A stretch of DNA of 64,000 nucleotides from Hansfordia pulvinata (lineage: Eukaryota > Ascomycota > Sordariomycetes > Xylariales): assembly GCA_006538405.1 (NCBI GenBank), contig BJKQ01000012.1, positions 1,399,001-1,463,000 on the forward strand, read 5' to 3'. The notes under the pieces are model-generated. The model was not told where the DNA came from and searched no databases. It saw only the letters and a list, made by a program, of their open reading frames with translations. The first letter of the stretch is position 1. Each line of letters opens with the position of its first letter. A program made the position numbers and the translations under genes. Below are positions 37,613-49,182 of this stretch, in pieces.

Positions 37613-39336
37613 TCAAGACCCGTGCAGGGCAGAGAGGAGCATGTCGGGCGTCCAGTCGTCGTCGATGGTGCCCATCTCGGTCCCCTCGCACAGGATGTGC
37701 AGCAGGCACTTCTCCACGCCCTCCCGGGCCTCGGCGCTCAGCTGCCGCAGCGTGTCGGCCATGGCCCGCGTGTACCCGGACACGCTGCCGCTGCCGCCGC
37801 CACCTCCGCCCCGGTCCCGGTCCCGGTTCCGGCCCCGGCTCCGTGGCCCCTCAGCGCTTACCTCCTCCCCCTCCCGGCGGTCGTCGGACAGGTGCTCGTA
37901 CAGGCGCGGCAGCGAGCCGGCCCAGGCGCCGTGGCCCGCGGCGAGGTACGCGTCGAGGCCCGCGACGGGGCTCTCGTCGAGCGGCAGCGATGACGACGAC
38001 AACGACGACGACGGCTCCGACTCCTCCTCGGGCGGCGCCGGGGGGGGAAGGTTCGCCTGCTGCAGCGTGACGCACACGGTCAGCAGGCAGACCAGCCTCC
38101 AGTACTCGCGGTCGCCGCAGTGGGCCGGCCTGCTGCTGCTGCTCCCCCTCCTCCTCCCGCCCCCGCCCCCTCCGCCTCCGCCCCCCGATGATCCCATTCC
38201 CGGGCGCCGGTGCCGGCGCAGTGCGCGAGGTCCAGCTTGACCAGCAGCACCGCGGCCCGGATGGCCGGGTAGCGGCGCAGCCCGTGCAGGTAGATGTCCG
38301 GGCTCTTGGACGTCAGGACGCGGATGTCCTGGACGAGCGTGAGCAGCCACACGCACCGCGTCTTCTGCAGCAGCGACGGGTCCCCCCGCCGCTCCCGCTC
38401 CCGCTCCCGCTCCCGCCCAGCGCCTCGTGGCTCTCGTCGTCGCCCCCGGCCGGCTCGCCATCGCCGTTGCCGTTGCCGTCCGCCGCCGACGAGGACGACC
38501 CGGGCTGCTCCGCGATCTGCTGGAGCATGTTGGTGCTGTCGAACCAGGACGGGCGGGTCATGAGTGTTGACCTGGAAAGCGCCCCCCCTCTCCTTCTCGA
38601 AGTGAGAGAGAGGAGAGGGTGTAGGGGGCACATCGTCAGCGATCTCCCCTCTCACGTCGCGCGTCTGTCTATATACAGCAACCACCCTCCTCCCCAACGC
38701 GTCCGGGGCAAAGACTCACAAGTACACAGGCAGGACGAGCCGCCAGTCCTCGCGCAGAGACTCGATGCCGCCCCGCGCCCGCAGGATGGTCATCAGGCCC
38801 CTGTGGTGGATGCGCCATTCCCGCTCGCTTCCCCAGAACCTCTGGGCGCCCCCCTTTTCTCTTAGCGGTCTGTTCCGGCCTGTGTCTTTCTCGGAGACGT
38901 CAAGAGAAAAAAAAAACACCAAGAAAGGAATAGAAAGCAGCGGGGGAGGGAGAAGAAAAAAGAAAGAGAAAAAAAAGAGAGACAGAGAGAGAGAACAACC
39001 CACCTCATAAGCCAGCAGGCGAAGTATACCGGCCATGATCTCGTCGCTCCGGACGAGCAGCGGGTCCTGCGACCAGGCGGCGATGATCCGGACCGCCTCC
39101 ATCTTGAACGCGACCGCCTCGCCGTCCGTAGTAGCCCCGCACAGGCGCGCGAGGTGGGCCGCCGAGTGCGCCATCAGCGCGTTGAACGACGCCTCGTTGG
39201 ACAGGTCCATGGGCATCCACACGTCCCTCATGGCGCTGAAGCCCGTCCCGTCGAACAGCATGGCCGAGAACGTCGAGAGCCCTGTTTTCCCACCCCAACG
39301 TGCCATGTCAGTCACACACACACACACACACACACA

Positions 39337-39387
<51 letters not shown>

Positions 39388-39951
39388 CTTTCGGAGTTTT
39401 GCAGCGCCTTGCTTTCCTTCCTCAGGCAGGCGGGTGGATGACGGGGAGTGATAAAAGCGAGACTGGACCTTACAATGGTGCATGAGCTTGTGATGCTGCG
39501 AGGTCAGCTTGACCGGGAACTTGTCAAAGGGGTCCAGCCGGCCGCACCCCAGAGCCAGGTTCATGCCGGCCAGCACCTGCGCCCGGACGCCCGCGAACGC
39601 CGCGGGCGACGCCGACGCCGACGCCGGGCCGTTCCCGCTCGTTGCTTCGGGCGGGCTGGGCGTCGTCTCTTCGCCGTCATCCCCCCGCCCGCCGGGCTTC
39701 CCGACATCTCCCGTGCCTAGTGCCGGCTCACCAAGGGTGGTCGTAGGAGAAATACGAGGATAAGGAGGAGGGGCAGCCCCCTTCGGCAGGATCTGCGGAG
39801 GCTTCCGCGACCTCTGGCGGCGTCTGGCCTCAGCCAGGGCCTCGCGCGCGCGGCGGCGTCTCCAGGCCTCGCGCATGGCGTGGCTCTGGATCCCTGACCT
39901 GTCGCGCTCGTCGATGAAGACGAATTCGCCCGTGGGTGGCGGCCCGGGCAT
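37613..39951 (-). CDS. Fungal-specific regulator without Zn cluster (Fungal_trans_2-like); two frame breaks
   Basis: Exons 39951-39474, 39281-39004, 38841-38720 and 38571-37613, about 612 aa. Seen: the opening FVFIDERDRSGIQSHAMREAWRRRR, a basic start shared by the large filamentous-fungal group that has a transcription-factor-like helical domain but no Zn2Cys6 (some database entries call it tachykinin family). Then LGCGRLDPFDKFPVKL, KLMHHWLSTFSAMLF and RIHHRGLMTILRARGGIESL, which fit that domain. Exon 4 changes frame twice, in GGGAGC repeats near 38385-38425 and GGC/GGA runs near 38160-38210; the flanking pieces (CVWLLTLVQDIRVL, EYWRLVCLLTVCV) are clearly coding. Each break is repaired by one missing base. 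Role is inferred from family only. Confidence 0.75.
39313..39383. repeat. (CA)n followed by (GA)n in regulator intron 1
   Basis: About 13 CA units (39313-39338) run into about 21 GA units (39341-39383), inside the first intron of the regulator gene. Confidence 0.95.
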
Positions 39952-41366
39952 TTTGTCGGTTTCGTCGTGCGGGCTGGCGCCAAACGGCCAGCAAGTCAGA
40001 CAGTCTGGGAGAGATGCGCGGGGGGCATGTATTGTGTCGTAGAGGTTTCGGGAGCGAATACTCGCCCGGTAGCAAGCCAGGCTGCTTCTGATCGTCCGCG
40101 CAGAAAAAAAGCTGGTGGTATCTGACGCCCAAGGTAGGCCTGGAGCTTGCTGCTCTGGTGGTTTGCATGGGAGTCGCGAGGTTGAATGGATCGACTCTTC
40201 GCGGCATCGTCGTTGCGCGCGCTTACTTAATGCCTTTCTTCTGATGTCTGCATCATAACCGTGCCCTTCCCAAGAGTTCCCCTCACGCTCACATGCTCGG
40301 CCACCACTGTGCCCTCCGCTAACATACGTGTAAAAGTGTCGCTGCCGGATGGTGATGGGCCTGGTCTTGGGTTCAGGTCCGGTCAAATTAGGGTTCATAC
40401 GGTTGATATCAAGACTTCACTGGAACACCCGCTTCGATGGACGGGAGCTGGCCATGCTCTGCATTAGTAGAGTTTAGTAATGCGAAGGTGCCTCCCGTCT
40501 GCATCACGGGCTGCTCTATGCTTCGCCCCTGGTAGGCATGTCCAGTGTGCCTGCAGAACATGGGTATCTTGGGTACGCTCCAGATCACGGGCACCTTCAT
40601 GAAGAACACGTGTGGGAGACACGCCTGTGCAGATAGGTAGGTATGTGAGCTAGGCAGTTTGGTCTGGGATCAGGCAGACTCGGCGACTCTGCGTCCTACG
40701 CGTACAACATCGATACAACCACTTATCCACCCAGTCCATCATTAACCCGATCCACGTGAGAGAACCGAGGGACACCAGTGCTACCAGACCACAATCAGTG
40801 TCGGAGAAACGCCAGGACGCCACGCAGCTCGAATATACGTCAGAAATAAACCTAGACGCACGTTATTTCCATGATCCTTTACACTTAGCCAAGGTCGAGC
40901 GCGTCTATTCGCTCTCGAAACTGGTGTGTCGATTATGGATCTGGTCCCAAAGCATACGCCGTTCTACTTGCCGCAGGCCATGCAGACTCATTGGGGCACC
41001 TCTAAATTGAGATGAGATCCAGATGCACAACCGTTCTCCTCCGTCATCCGATTGTCAGAAGACATCATGAAAGGGGGTAGAAGACTTATCATTCACGCTA
41101 CCGAGCCACTGAGAATAGCTCTCAACGGCGAATTCTCATCACTGAAAGCAGCCAAACGCCTTGTTCCATGCAAAATGCTGACTGCCAAATCCCCGGCGAT
41201 TCTCGGCAGAACGCTTGTGTTCATAATCCTTGGCAACCGAGCCCCGAATCCCAGGGCGGTTCACCTACGGGGATCACTGGCATACAAGTGGCGATTCGTT
41301 CGAGGGGCGTGGCCCGTGCAAAGTAATGTGTACTAGCGCTAAATAAATCGAGGTGAGGCCGCGCCC
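39952..41366. other. Spacer upstream of the regulator
   Basis: 1.4 kb between the regulator start and the Derlin stop (both minus). Lower GC; no motif-bearing frame. Confidence 0.55.
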
Positions 41367-42230
41367 CTACCGAACTTCAAGCTCCGGACCGCCCCCGGCA
41401 ACCGCAAACTCATTGTTGACGGCATTGGCCGTGTCGTCCCTCTGCCTACCCTCGAAGAGTCGTCGCCACCACGAGGGGGGGTCGAAAGGACGCGAGCCGT
41501 TATGCATCGGAGGGTAGACGTCGGTGAAGAAGTACCAGATGTGACCAATAACCACGCCCATGATTTCGTCCTTGGGCACAGTCCCATGCATGACGAGGCT
41601 GAATCCCATCAGCACCCAGGGCAGGTATGGGGCGGTGAACACCATGAGCCCTAGGAGGCTGAGGCGGGTGTCGGGATTGCGTCGCGCCCAGATGTACACC
41701 AGCGTGGATGACAAAGGGTGGCCCAGAAAGGGCATGGAGACGAGGGGAGAGAGCATGAGGAGAAAAGCGGTGGCGTAGAGCAGCAGCCACGAGAAACGGG
41801 CGGGCGAACGACCAGCAGACTCCTCAAGGAGGCGAGCGTATCTTTGGAGGAAATAAACGTGGAACAGAAGATCGAGGGAAAAGGGGCCGAAGTAGAGGAA
41901 CGTAGTCAGGAGTCGCCAGTACTGTAATGCAACAACACAAGGTGCGGAGGTCAGCCAAGCAGGCTCAGCAGAGGGCCGCAAAAGCGGGAAGCAAGTTGAC
42001 CGGAAGAGGCAGAAGACGGGAGCGCCACAAAGGGCAAATGAACTTACCTCGCCCTTTCCAAAGACGGTACGGACGCTGTAAAAGAGCTGAAAGGGAGAAA
42101 CCATTTGGCACTGGACGAGAGCGCTAGTCAGGACAGTGGCGGTTGTCCACCAGCGGGTGCAGATGGGCATCTCCCAGAACCAGGCCTCAAGGGGGTTCCG
42201 GCCGGCGCCGTCGCCAATCATCTGCTCCAT
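41367..42230 (-). CDS. Derlin (ER-associated degradation membrane protein)
   Basis: Two exons, 42230-42048 and 41921-41367 (donor GTAAGT), encode 245 aa. Derlins are rhomboid-like, protease-inactive proteins of the ER membrane that take part in retrotranslocation of misfolded proteins with Hrd1 and Cdc48. Seen: PICTRWWTTATVLTSALV, QLFYSVRTVFGKGEYWRLLTTFLYFGP spanning the splice junction, a cluster of hydrophobic helices, PFLGHPLSSTLVYIWARRNPDTRLSLLG (the WxR/GxxxG-type Derlin segment) and GHIWYFFTDVYP near the C terminus. The 126-base intron is a multiple of three and free of stops, so it could be retained without a frame change. DER1 versus DFM1 orthology is not resolved here. Confidence 0.93.
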   Translation of the reverse strand: MEQMIGDGAGRNPLEAWFWEMPICTRWWTTATVLTSALVQCQMVSPFQLFYSVRTVFGKGEVSSFALCGAPVFCLFRSTCFPLLRPSAEPAWLTSAPCVVALQYWRLLTTFLYFGPFSLDLLFHVYFLQRYARLLEESAGRSPARFSWLLLYATAFLLMLSPLVSMPFLGHPLSSTLVYIWARRNPDTRLSLLGLMVFTAPYLPWVLMGFSLVMHGTVPKDEIMGVVIGHIWYFFTDVYPPMHNGSRPFDPPSWWRRLFEGRQRDDTANAVNNEFAVAGGGPELEVR

Positions 42231-44339
42231 GGCGGAGGCGGGGAGCGGGTTCTAGGAGCGCGGCGGTCGTCTTGGATGTAGCGAAGGGGTCGGTGCGGAT
42301 GACAGCCTGGGTACGGCACTGCTGAGTGGTCGGACTCGGATAGATGATAAGTTGGCTCGAATGCGCCGCTCTCGGGTCGTATCAAGGGGCTTTTAGAACG
42401 GCGCTGTTGTGGACAATAGGTATCAGAGTGACAGACGAGGGCCTGGTAACCGTCAGCTTGCGTCAATGCAGGCAATTGAAGTTGACATTGATAGAATGAA
42501 GGGGACGCAGGCGGCCCGACGATCTGCTCGAGCAGGGGTAATATGGGGAGCGAAGACCGGAGGAGAGTTGTGCAAGGCGCCGAGGGTGTGGTATAGGGAG
42601 GGTACCGTAACGAGGCACGCTGGTGAGAGCGCTGGGAGACGACGTACGCGGAGCCGTTGGAATGAGGATGCTGCGATAAGGCCAGTAGAGACGTCGGGTA
42701 TAGCGAGCCGTGAATGATCGAGGTGGACGTGTCCGGTCGGTGGTGTTAGGGTACTGTGCCGGATGAGCGGCAGTCGTGTTGAGGGTGAAGGCGAAGCTGG
42801 AGTGAAGCGTCGGGGCGCTGGAGTAGCGAACGGAGACGGACAACGGAGGTGGGCGATTGTAGGTAGGTAGGCCGCGCCTAGAAACGGCCGTTGGCGGAGG
42901 ATGACGACGAGGGGTGCTGCCACGCAGCCTTAGGTGTTATTAGAGACCCTGGGCGCTGCCGTGGCCTGCAGCCCGGGTGCAGGTGGCGGTCTGCTAATCG
43001 CTAATCTGGCCTTATCGCCATCCCTCTGGAGCCAGATGTTCGGTGACGTCGGGTCCCTCGGCGGAGTATCTTTGGATCAAGCAGAGTACCTGTGCGCGCC
43101 GCTGAGCACCGGAATGACTGCGAACTCTACGGGGAAACCTCTTAGAGCCCAGTGGCCTGTGTCATGAACAGATTCGATTGGCTTCTTCATCTCGCAGCAA
43201 CCTGGATTCCGAGAATCAGAAATGGAAGCATCCGACATCCATCGGTGGATGCCCATCGCTAGGTGCCAGCCTACAACTAACTCCTTGAACTTGCGCCTGT
43301 ACGAGTGTTCGTACCGGCGAACGGAGCCACTGAAGTCGGTTTGTACCGAACGAGTTCACTCGACCATCCACATGGATCGTACGAGGACATAATTCGTAGT
43401 GTGATAGTTCCGACCTGGACTGTTTAGCAGACGCTAGCCCTGTACAGATCGAGAACATTTGGAAGTGCACGGACCAACTCAACTTCAGGCGCGACTGCTC
43501 GTTCTCGTATGACTTGGTACTAGCTAAACCACACGTGGCTGAGACGCGTCGCCAAAAGGCACTTTACGCGTCGCGGCCCAGTCGCACCTGCACCCGCACT
43601 AGACCAGAAAGCCGTAGCCTCGCGCCAGTTTCATTGCGCTGAGGTCGCCCCGGTTACCAGCCATCCCATTTTCCCTTTTTCGCATCCGCCCTCGCCCGCG
43701 CGCCACGAGACCAGCAGTACTTGGACCCTGCCCGGTACTGCACACTTCCGCCATGTACTCTTCTGCCCCCCCGTCCCCTCCTCCCCAGTCCCGCCCTCCC
43801 CTTCCGTCTTCTTTCACCCTCGAGTCCATCGTCTTCCGGGTCTGCCTCTTCGCCCTGGTCTGTCCTTCTTTGTACCCAGCCCGGCTCCAACCCTCTCGCT
43901 TTCCAGCAACGAGGCTATTCCCGGTTCACCACTTATACTCTTAATTACTCATAATCCGCAGCCCCTGTCATCTGAGCACTGCTTCAGCGTCGCCGCCAAT
44001 ATTCAACTCGACCCTGGTTTCGGCATTCTTCAACACGCACTTCCATACGTATACACAGCACCGTGCTACCTGTCGCCCGTCATCACCATCGCGCCATCGT
44101 CACCCTCCTCCACCGCCTTGCTATCAACCACGTCGGGCTCAACAGCTTTGCGCCGCTTTCTTCTGCGTTCTCTACATTTCCAGAAACCCGTTTCCGAAGG
44201 CCGCTGGACAGGAACCCCCAGTTCGGCCGCGCAACAGCCCTGGTCCCTTCCGCGCTGCCCACTCGCATTGGTTCATCATCGTGTCTCGCCACAATTGCGC
44301 CAGCGAAAATATCACGAATAGTTCCACCCGTGCCGCATA
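42231..44339. other. Divergent spacer Derlin / CENP-A
   Basis: 2.1 kb with both promoters. A 156-codon frame on the minus strand just upstream of Derlin is pyrimidine-rich and likely 5' UTR or chance. Confidence 0.55.
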
Positions 44340-44944
44340 ATGACTGGAAGGGGTGCGAGCAGGGGCCAGGCCCGCAGAGGTGGTGGTTCCGGACGAGGAA
44401 GGGGACGTCCTTCTACTGGTTCTACGGCTCCTGCGACAGGCGCGAAGTCTCGTCCCCGAGTCAGTGGGAACGATGTATCCACGTCGAATCAGCGTAAGTC
44501 GAGGTTCTCTCGTGTTCTCGTGTCTGCTTCGTCGCCCGTTCGGCGCTGCGCCTCTCGCGCATCCACATTGACAAAAAAGGGGTCGCTAACACATTCTCTG
44601 CAGCAGGCGACCCGCTCCCCGTGGGCAAGAAGCGACGATACCGCCCCGGCACCAAAGCGCTGAGAGAGATCAGAAAACTTCAAAACGGCTACGACTTGCT
44701 TCTGAGGAAGCTGCCCTTTGCCCGCCTTGTTCGCGAAGTCGCCGAATCGTACCGCCCGCCAGAGGAGAGCTTTCGGTGGCAGTCGCAAGCCATTATGGCG
44801 CTGCAGGAGGCGTCTGAGGCCTTCCTCATCCACTTGTTCGAGGACGCGAATCTGTGCGCCATTCACGCGAAGCGGGTCACCATCATGCAGAAGGATATCC
44901 AGCTGGCGCGGCGCATACGTGGAATGTGGGGTGGAATTGCCTGA
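44340..44944 (+). CDS. Centromeric histone H3 variant (CENP-A / CenH3)
   Basis: Two exons, 44340-44493 and 44604-44944, encode 164 aa. It replaces H3 in centromeric nucleosomes and directs kinetochore assembly. Seen: a tail unlike H3 (no ARTKQT start), Gly/Arg-rich, with GRGRGRP at residues 18-24; then [23 protein letters not shown], the alpha-N/alpha-1 region. [14 protein letters not shown] is followed by loop 1 with an insertion ([13 protein letters not shown]) typical of CenH3, and the fold closes with [42 protein letters not shown]. The tail carries the spliced Gln-Pro junction at the usual position, before the fold. An alternative acceptor three bases downstream would replace Pro-Gly by Arg. 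Confidence 0.96.
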
Positions 44945-46195
44945 GCGGCCGCGGCCTTTGCGACGGCGTGGAAGCAAGAGACGGCCTCCTATGGTCGTTT
45001 CTTGTGTCCGTCGCCACCTCCTTCCCTTGAGAATTCGCTTTGGGGCCGATCTCGTTGCAAATTGGTGATTGTTTAAGCCGGCGTTGGGGCGTCAATAAGG
45101 AGCCGGGCCTGCGGGAAAGCTCAGAACCAAGCAACTGACCGAGTCTTGGGTGTTTTGCGTTGATTGTTAGATAGATACCTGGGTGCCATCACGTGCCCCC
45201 CCCCCCCCCTCGACACATTCCGAGCTGAAGTAATCGAATCACGATGTCCCCGCTGGGGAGGGGCCTGGGTTTGCCACTCTTGCATGTATATAGATTCATC
45301 ATATGGATTGTGAGCCTCCTCCACGCACGTAGTTGTTCTGAATCACCCGCAATCGACACCTTTCAGTGCTCCCGAGATGTTTCTAAAGCAATCAAGAGGA
45401 CGATTGCATACTGTGCGACTCGCCTAGGGATCAGGGAGTCTCGTACGTTCGAGATGCCGGGTCTTGCTAACGCATATGAGTGCTGCGACCGTTGTATTTT
45501 CCCAAGATTCCATGATGCGCCTAATCGAAGCCCAATAACCTCTTCGCATCCATTCGCGCTTGGGTCCGCCGGCCGCAAGGCTACCGGGCCGGGGCCCGCC
45601 TCTGTCCGCCCACGTGCAGGATCTACAGGGGCTCGATCGAGCTGATTGATCCTGTCTCGGCGCGGCGCAGGTCGGCTTGCAGCCCCCCCGCGTCCCCTAC
45701 CGTGCCTGTCGATAGACGATGATCAGGTGCTCGCAGGGCCCCAGAACAGAGTACCGCCCGTCAAGATCAAGTCAGTGCACTGTAGCTAAGTGGTATCTTT
45801 CGGAGCAGTATTCTTCGTCAGAGTCTGATTACCCAAGTCGGGTCAGAAGTCCCAGAGGATGCAGCGCGGTCGACTCGAGGCGGGCTGCCCGTCCCGATTG
45901 AAAGGGTGACGTCAACGCTAGCCCCGTCGCTGGGTGGAATGAACTACATAACCTACTACGAGTACCTCCGGTCCCTTCCTGCTTGCACATGTATCCGCAC
46001 ATAGCGGCGATGCCGGAAATTGACTGACGACCTGACCTCATCCGTCTTCACACGAGTGTCCTTTTCGAAATCCAAGCCCCCTCTCTCTTCTCAAAGGCAT
46101 TCCCGTTCTTCTTCAAATAGCATCCCAGATACACCATCGTCTGACCCTTCCCATCGGTTCCAGCCCTGATTGACCTGCATTCGGCGCCCGCCACC
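44945..46195. other. Spacer CENP-A / FUN14
   Basis: 1.25 kb with a C run near 45198-45209. No gene seen. Confidence 0.55.
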
Positions 46196-46866
46196 ATGTC
46201 CGCCGCCCGCCTCCTCACCCGCTCCCTCATGCGCCGGCACGCCCTCGGCGCCGGCATCGGCCTGACCATTGGCGCCGCCTCGGCCACGGCGCTCCCCCAG
46301 CCCCGCCGCCTCCGCTTCGACTCCCACCCCGTCTCCCGCTCCTCCGAGCCTCCGGCTCCGTTGCGCGCTGACAGCCTCGACCCCGAGCTCCTCAGACAGA
46401 TGTCCGGCGGGAGTGTTGCAGGTCAGTCCGGCTCCCCTCCCTCTTTCACAGACCTCGCTCTCTCTCTCTCTCTCTTGTCTGACCACCAGCCCCTCGGCAT
46501 GGCATGATTGTTCCCGTCCCTCTCGCCGCCACCCTTCTTTTTGCTGACTCCTCCGCCCCTCGGCCCACCAGGTTTCCTATCTGGTCTTCTTGTCAGCGTC
46601 TTCTCCCGCACTCTCGTCCTGATGATGGGCCTGGCCGTTGTAGCCGTTCAGGTTGGTAGCCTATCTTACGCTGTCATTGCTTTGATAAAATTGCTGCTGA
46701 CCATCTACCCAAGGTTGCCTCTCGGTACGGCATCAATCTACTACACCAGCTTAAGCTCAAACAACGGCTTGGCAACTCTCGCGTCCTTGAGGCCCTCGAG
46801 AAGAATCCGGCTTTTAAGTTGTCCTTTGGCGCCTTCTTCGCCATGTCGGCCTTCATGAGCTTCTAA
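46196..46866 (+). CDS. FUN14-domain protein of the mitochondrial outer membrane
   Basis: Three exons, 46196-46421, 46572-46651 and 46714-46866, encode 152 aa. FUN14 proteins (FUNDC1 in animals) are small multi-helix membrane proteins, usually mitochondrial, some acting in mitophagy. Seen: an Arg-rich N terminus, GIGLTIGAASATAL as a first hydrophobic segment, GFLSGLLVSVFSRTLVLMMGLAVVAVQ across exon 2 with the glycine-rich FUN14 pattern, and after the second junction VASRYGINLL and FGAFFAMSAFMSF ending the protein. The 62-base second intron has a CTGAC branch point. A YxxL-type LC3-interacting motif, as in FUNDC1, was not seen, so a mitophagy role is not implied. Convergent with aminopeptidase P (about 106 bases between stops). 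Confidence 0.88.
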
Positions 46867-46972
46867 ATGTAGAGGATAGACTTGGCTCATTTGAATTCAA
46901 TGCATTGCCTGCTGAGTGGTATTAAATACGATCGTGGCGCCTGGTCAGCCCTGGTTCGCCAATTTGACGCCA

Positions 46973-49182
46973 TCAAAGAGGCTGTGTCTCCCTCTCCAGC
47001 CAGCCAAGTGTCAACTTGTCGCTTTCAAAGTACCCCTTGGTCTTCTCCCAGATGTCCGCGTGATATTCATTGACCCATGTCTTCTCAGCATCGGTCAAGA
47101 GGCTGACGTCAATGAGCTTCCGGCAGTACGGTGCCATCGTCACGTGCTCGAAGCCCAACCAGGGTTTGTCCCCAAACGAGTGTTTGGGCTTCACCTCTCG
47201 CGCCATCATGACATTCTCGATGCGGATTCCAAACGACCCGTCCTCGTAAAAGCCTGGCTCGTTGGAGAGGACGTGCCCTGTCGCGAGGGGAACTTCAGCG
47301 TAAGCAACCCTCGTTCCGATCCCCATAGGCCCCTCGTGCACATTCAGGTACGAACCAATGCCGTGCCCCGTCCCGTGGCGGTAGTCCAGTCCGTATTGCT
47401 ATGATAATGTCAGTGCTTGCTGCCATAAGCCACGGTCACTCCACATATACGTACCCACAGGTGCTGCCGAGCGAGGCAGTCAATGGCGTAGCCCGTAGTG
47501 CCTTTGGGAAAGATAGCTGTGTCGAGGGAAATGTTGCCCTTCAGTACCAAAGTGTATGCTTCTATCTCAGCCGCGGTGGGTGTGCCGAAATGCAAAGTGC
47601 GGGTCACGTCGGTTGTGCCATCTCGGAATTGGGCCCCAGAGTCGCAAAGATAGACGGCTTTGGGATCAATGACTGAGCAACTACCAGCTTCCGGCTTGTA
47701 GTGGATGACGGCGGCGCTTGATGGCAGGGAGTCAGCACGACAACAGTAGTTAATTTTGGGCGGCCAGACTTACTTGGGACCCGTTGATGAGATGGTGGGG
47801 AACGAAAGCCCCACGTAGTCCTTCTGCTTGCTTCGCAACTCCTCGAGCTTGTCCGCAGCCTGAACTTCATCCACCTGTGCCTGCTCCTGGATGAGCTGAT
47901 GCTCCAGCCAGGCGAAGTATTCGATCAAAGCAGCCCCATCTCTGACGTGGCAATCTCTCATGCCCTTCAACTCAGTCTCATTCTTGACGGCCTTGGCATC
48001 GCCGACGGGGCTTCTGATATCCTCGGTGAATTCAGGGCCACCCAGAGCCATCTTCAGGGCCCACGAGGTCTTGGTGGAGATGAGAAACTTTGCTGCGCTG
48101 CCAGACTCTTCGGTAGGGGCCTTGGCCAATACACCGTAGGCTTGAGCATCTGCCAAGAGCTCATTGTAGTCCTTGATGGTGACCGAGTTGCTGGCTAGAT
48201 ACGACTGGCAGTCTGCGCTGAGCTTGGACGGGTCGATGTACAGCGTGGCCTCCTCCTGCGTGACGATGGCGTACGAGAAGAACACAGGGTTGAAGGGGAT
48301 GTCGTTGCCACGAAGGTTGAATAGCCAGGCAACTTCATCAAGCATCGAGACAACAAAGCCGCGTGACTCTTTCTTTTCGATTTCCTTGCGGAGGTCGGTC
48401 AGTTTATCTTTGAGGCTCTTGCCGGCAAGCTCATCTCCCAGAAGAATGATTGGCTCGTTAGGGCGAGCTGGTCGGTCGGCGCCCCAGATCTTGTCGACCA
48501 GGTTGCCATCGACGGGAACGAGACCTTTACCGCCGCTCTTTTTTATCTTTTCGTCGAGATTTTTGGCAGTGGTGCCGGTGAGGAGAGTCGGGTCGACGCC
48601 AACTGACTTGCCGCCGGCGGACTGCTCGGCGGCCCATTCCTGCCAGGTCAGGACGCCCTGAGTGCCCTGCTTCAGGAGGTGCCAGTTATCGTCGAGCTGC
48701 TGCGAGGCTTGGTTGAAATACCTGCCGTCAGTAGCCAGGGCGGCCTTGTCTGGGGTGACGACGGCGCAGCCTGCAGAGCCAGTGAAGCCGGAAATGAAGG
48801 CGCGGCGAGCATCGCAGGGGGCGATATACTCGGACGAGTGGCTATCCTCGGATGGGACGATGTAGACGTCGACCGAGCTGTCAACCATCAGCGTCCGCAG
48901 CGCCGAGAGGCGAGCCGAGGTGTCGACCTTGCCCATCTCGTCGGGGATTCTGGCGGGAGGAATGCTGCTTGCGGGGTTGGAGACGCTGGCTCTCGTGGTC
49001 TGGAAACGGAGCTGTAGCGCAGTCTGGAGGTGCAGTCGTGGCGGCGTCTTTCCAACTAGCTGGGGAAGCAGTGGTCTTTGCAGCCGGCAACTGGAGGGGA
49101 GGAAGCCGGTGCCCGGGCGAAGATGGGTGGCGGTGGTGAACCTCGAGGCCCTCGAGACAATTGAGGGGGGACGGAGCGGCAT
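46973..49182 (-). CDS. Xaa-Pro aminopeptidase P, mitochondrial/cytosolic
   Basis: Three exons, 49182-47774, 47716-47455 and 47398-46973, encode 698 aa. The metallopeptidase removes an N-terminal residue before proline. Seen: creatinase-type N domains ([33 protein letters not shown]), then the pita-bread catalytic domain: [19 protein letters not shown] with the two Asp ligands, [20 protein letters not shown] with the His, and [19 protein letters not shown] with the Glu ligands. Residues 1-82 form an Arg/Ser-rich, acid-poor leader. An internal ATG (48936) begins [10 protein letters not shown], where most fungal orthologues start, and it has a strong context while the first ATG is weak. Two products, one mitochondrial and one cytosolic, are likely. 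Confidence 0.95.

Noticed and set aside
42453..42923. 156-codon minus frame upstream of Derlin
   Set aside because: Ser/Pro/Thr-rich from a pyrimidine-rich leader; more likely Derlin 5' untranslated sequence.
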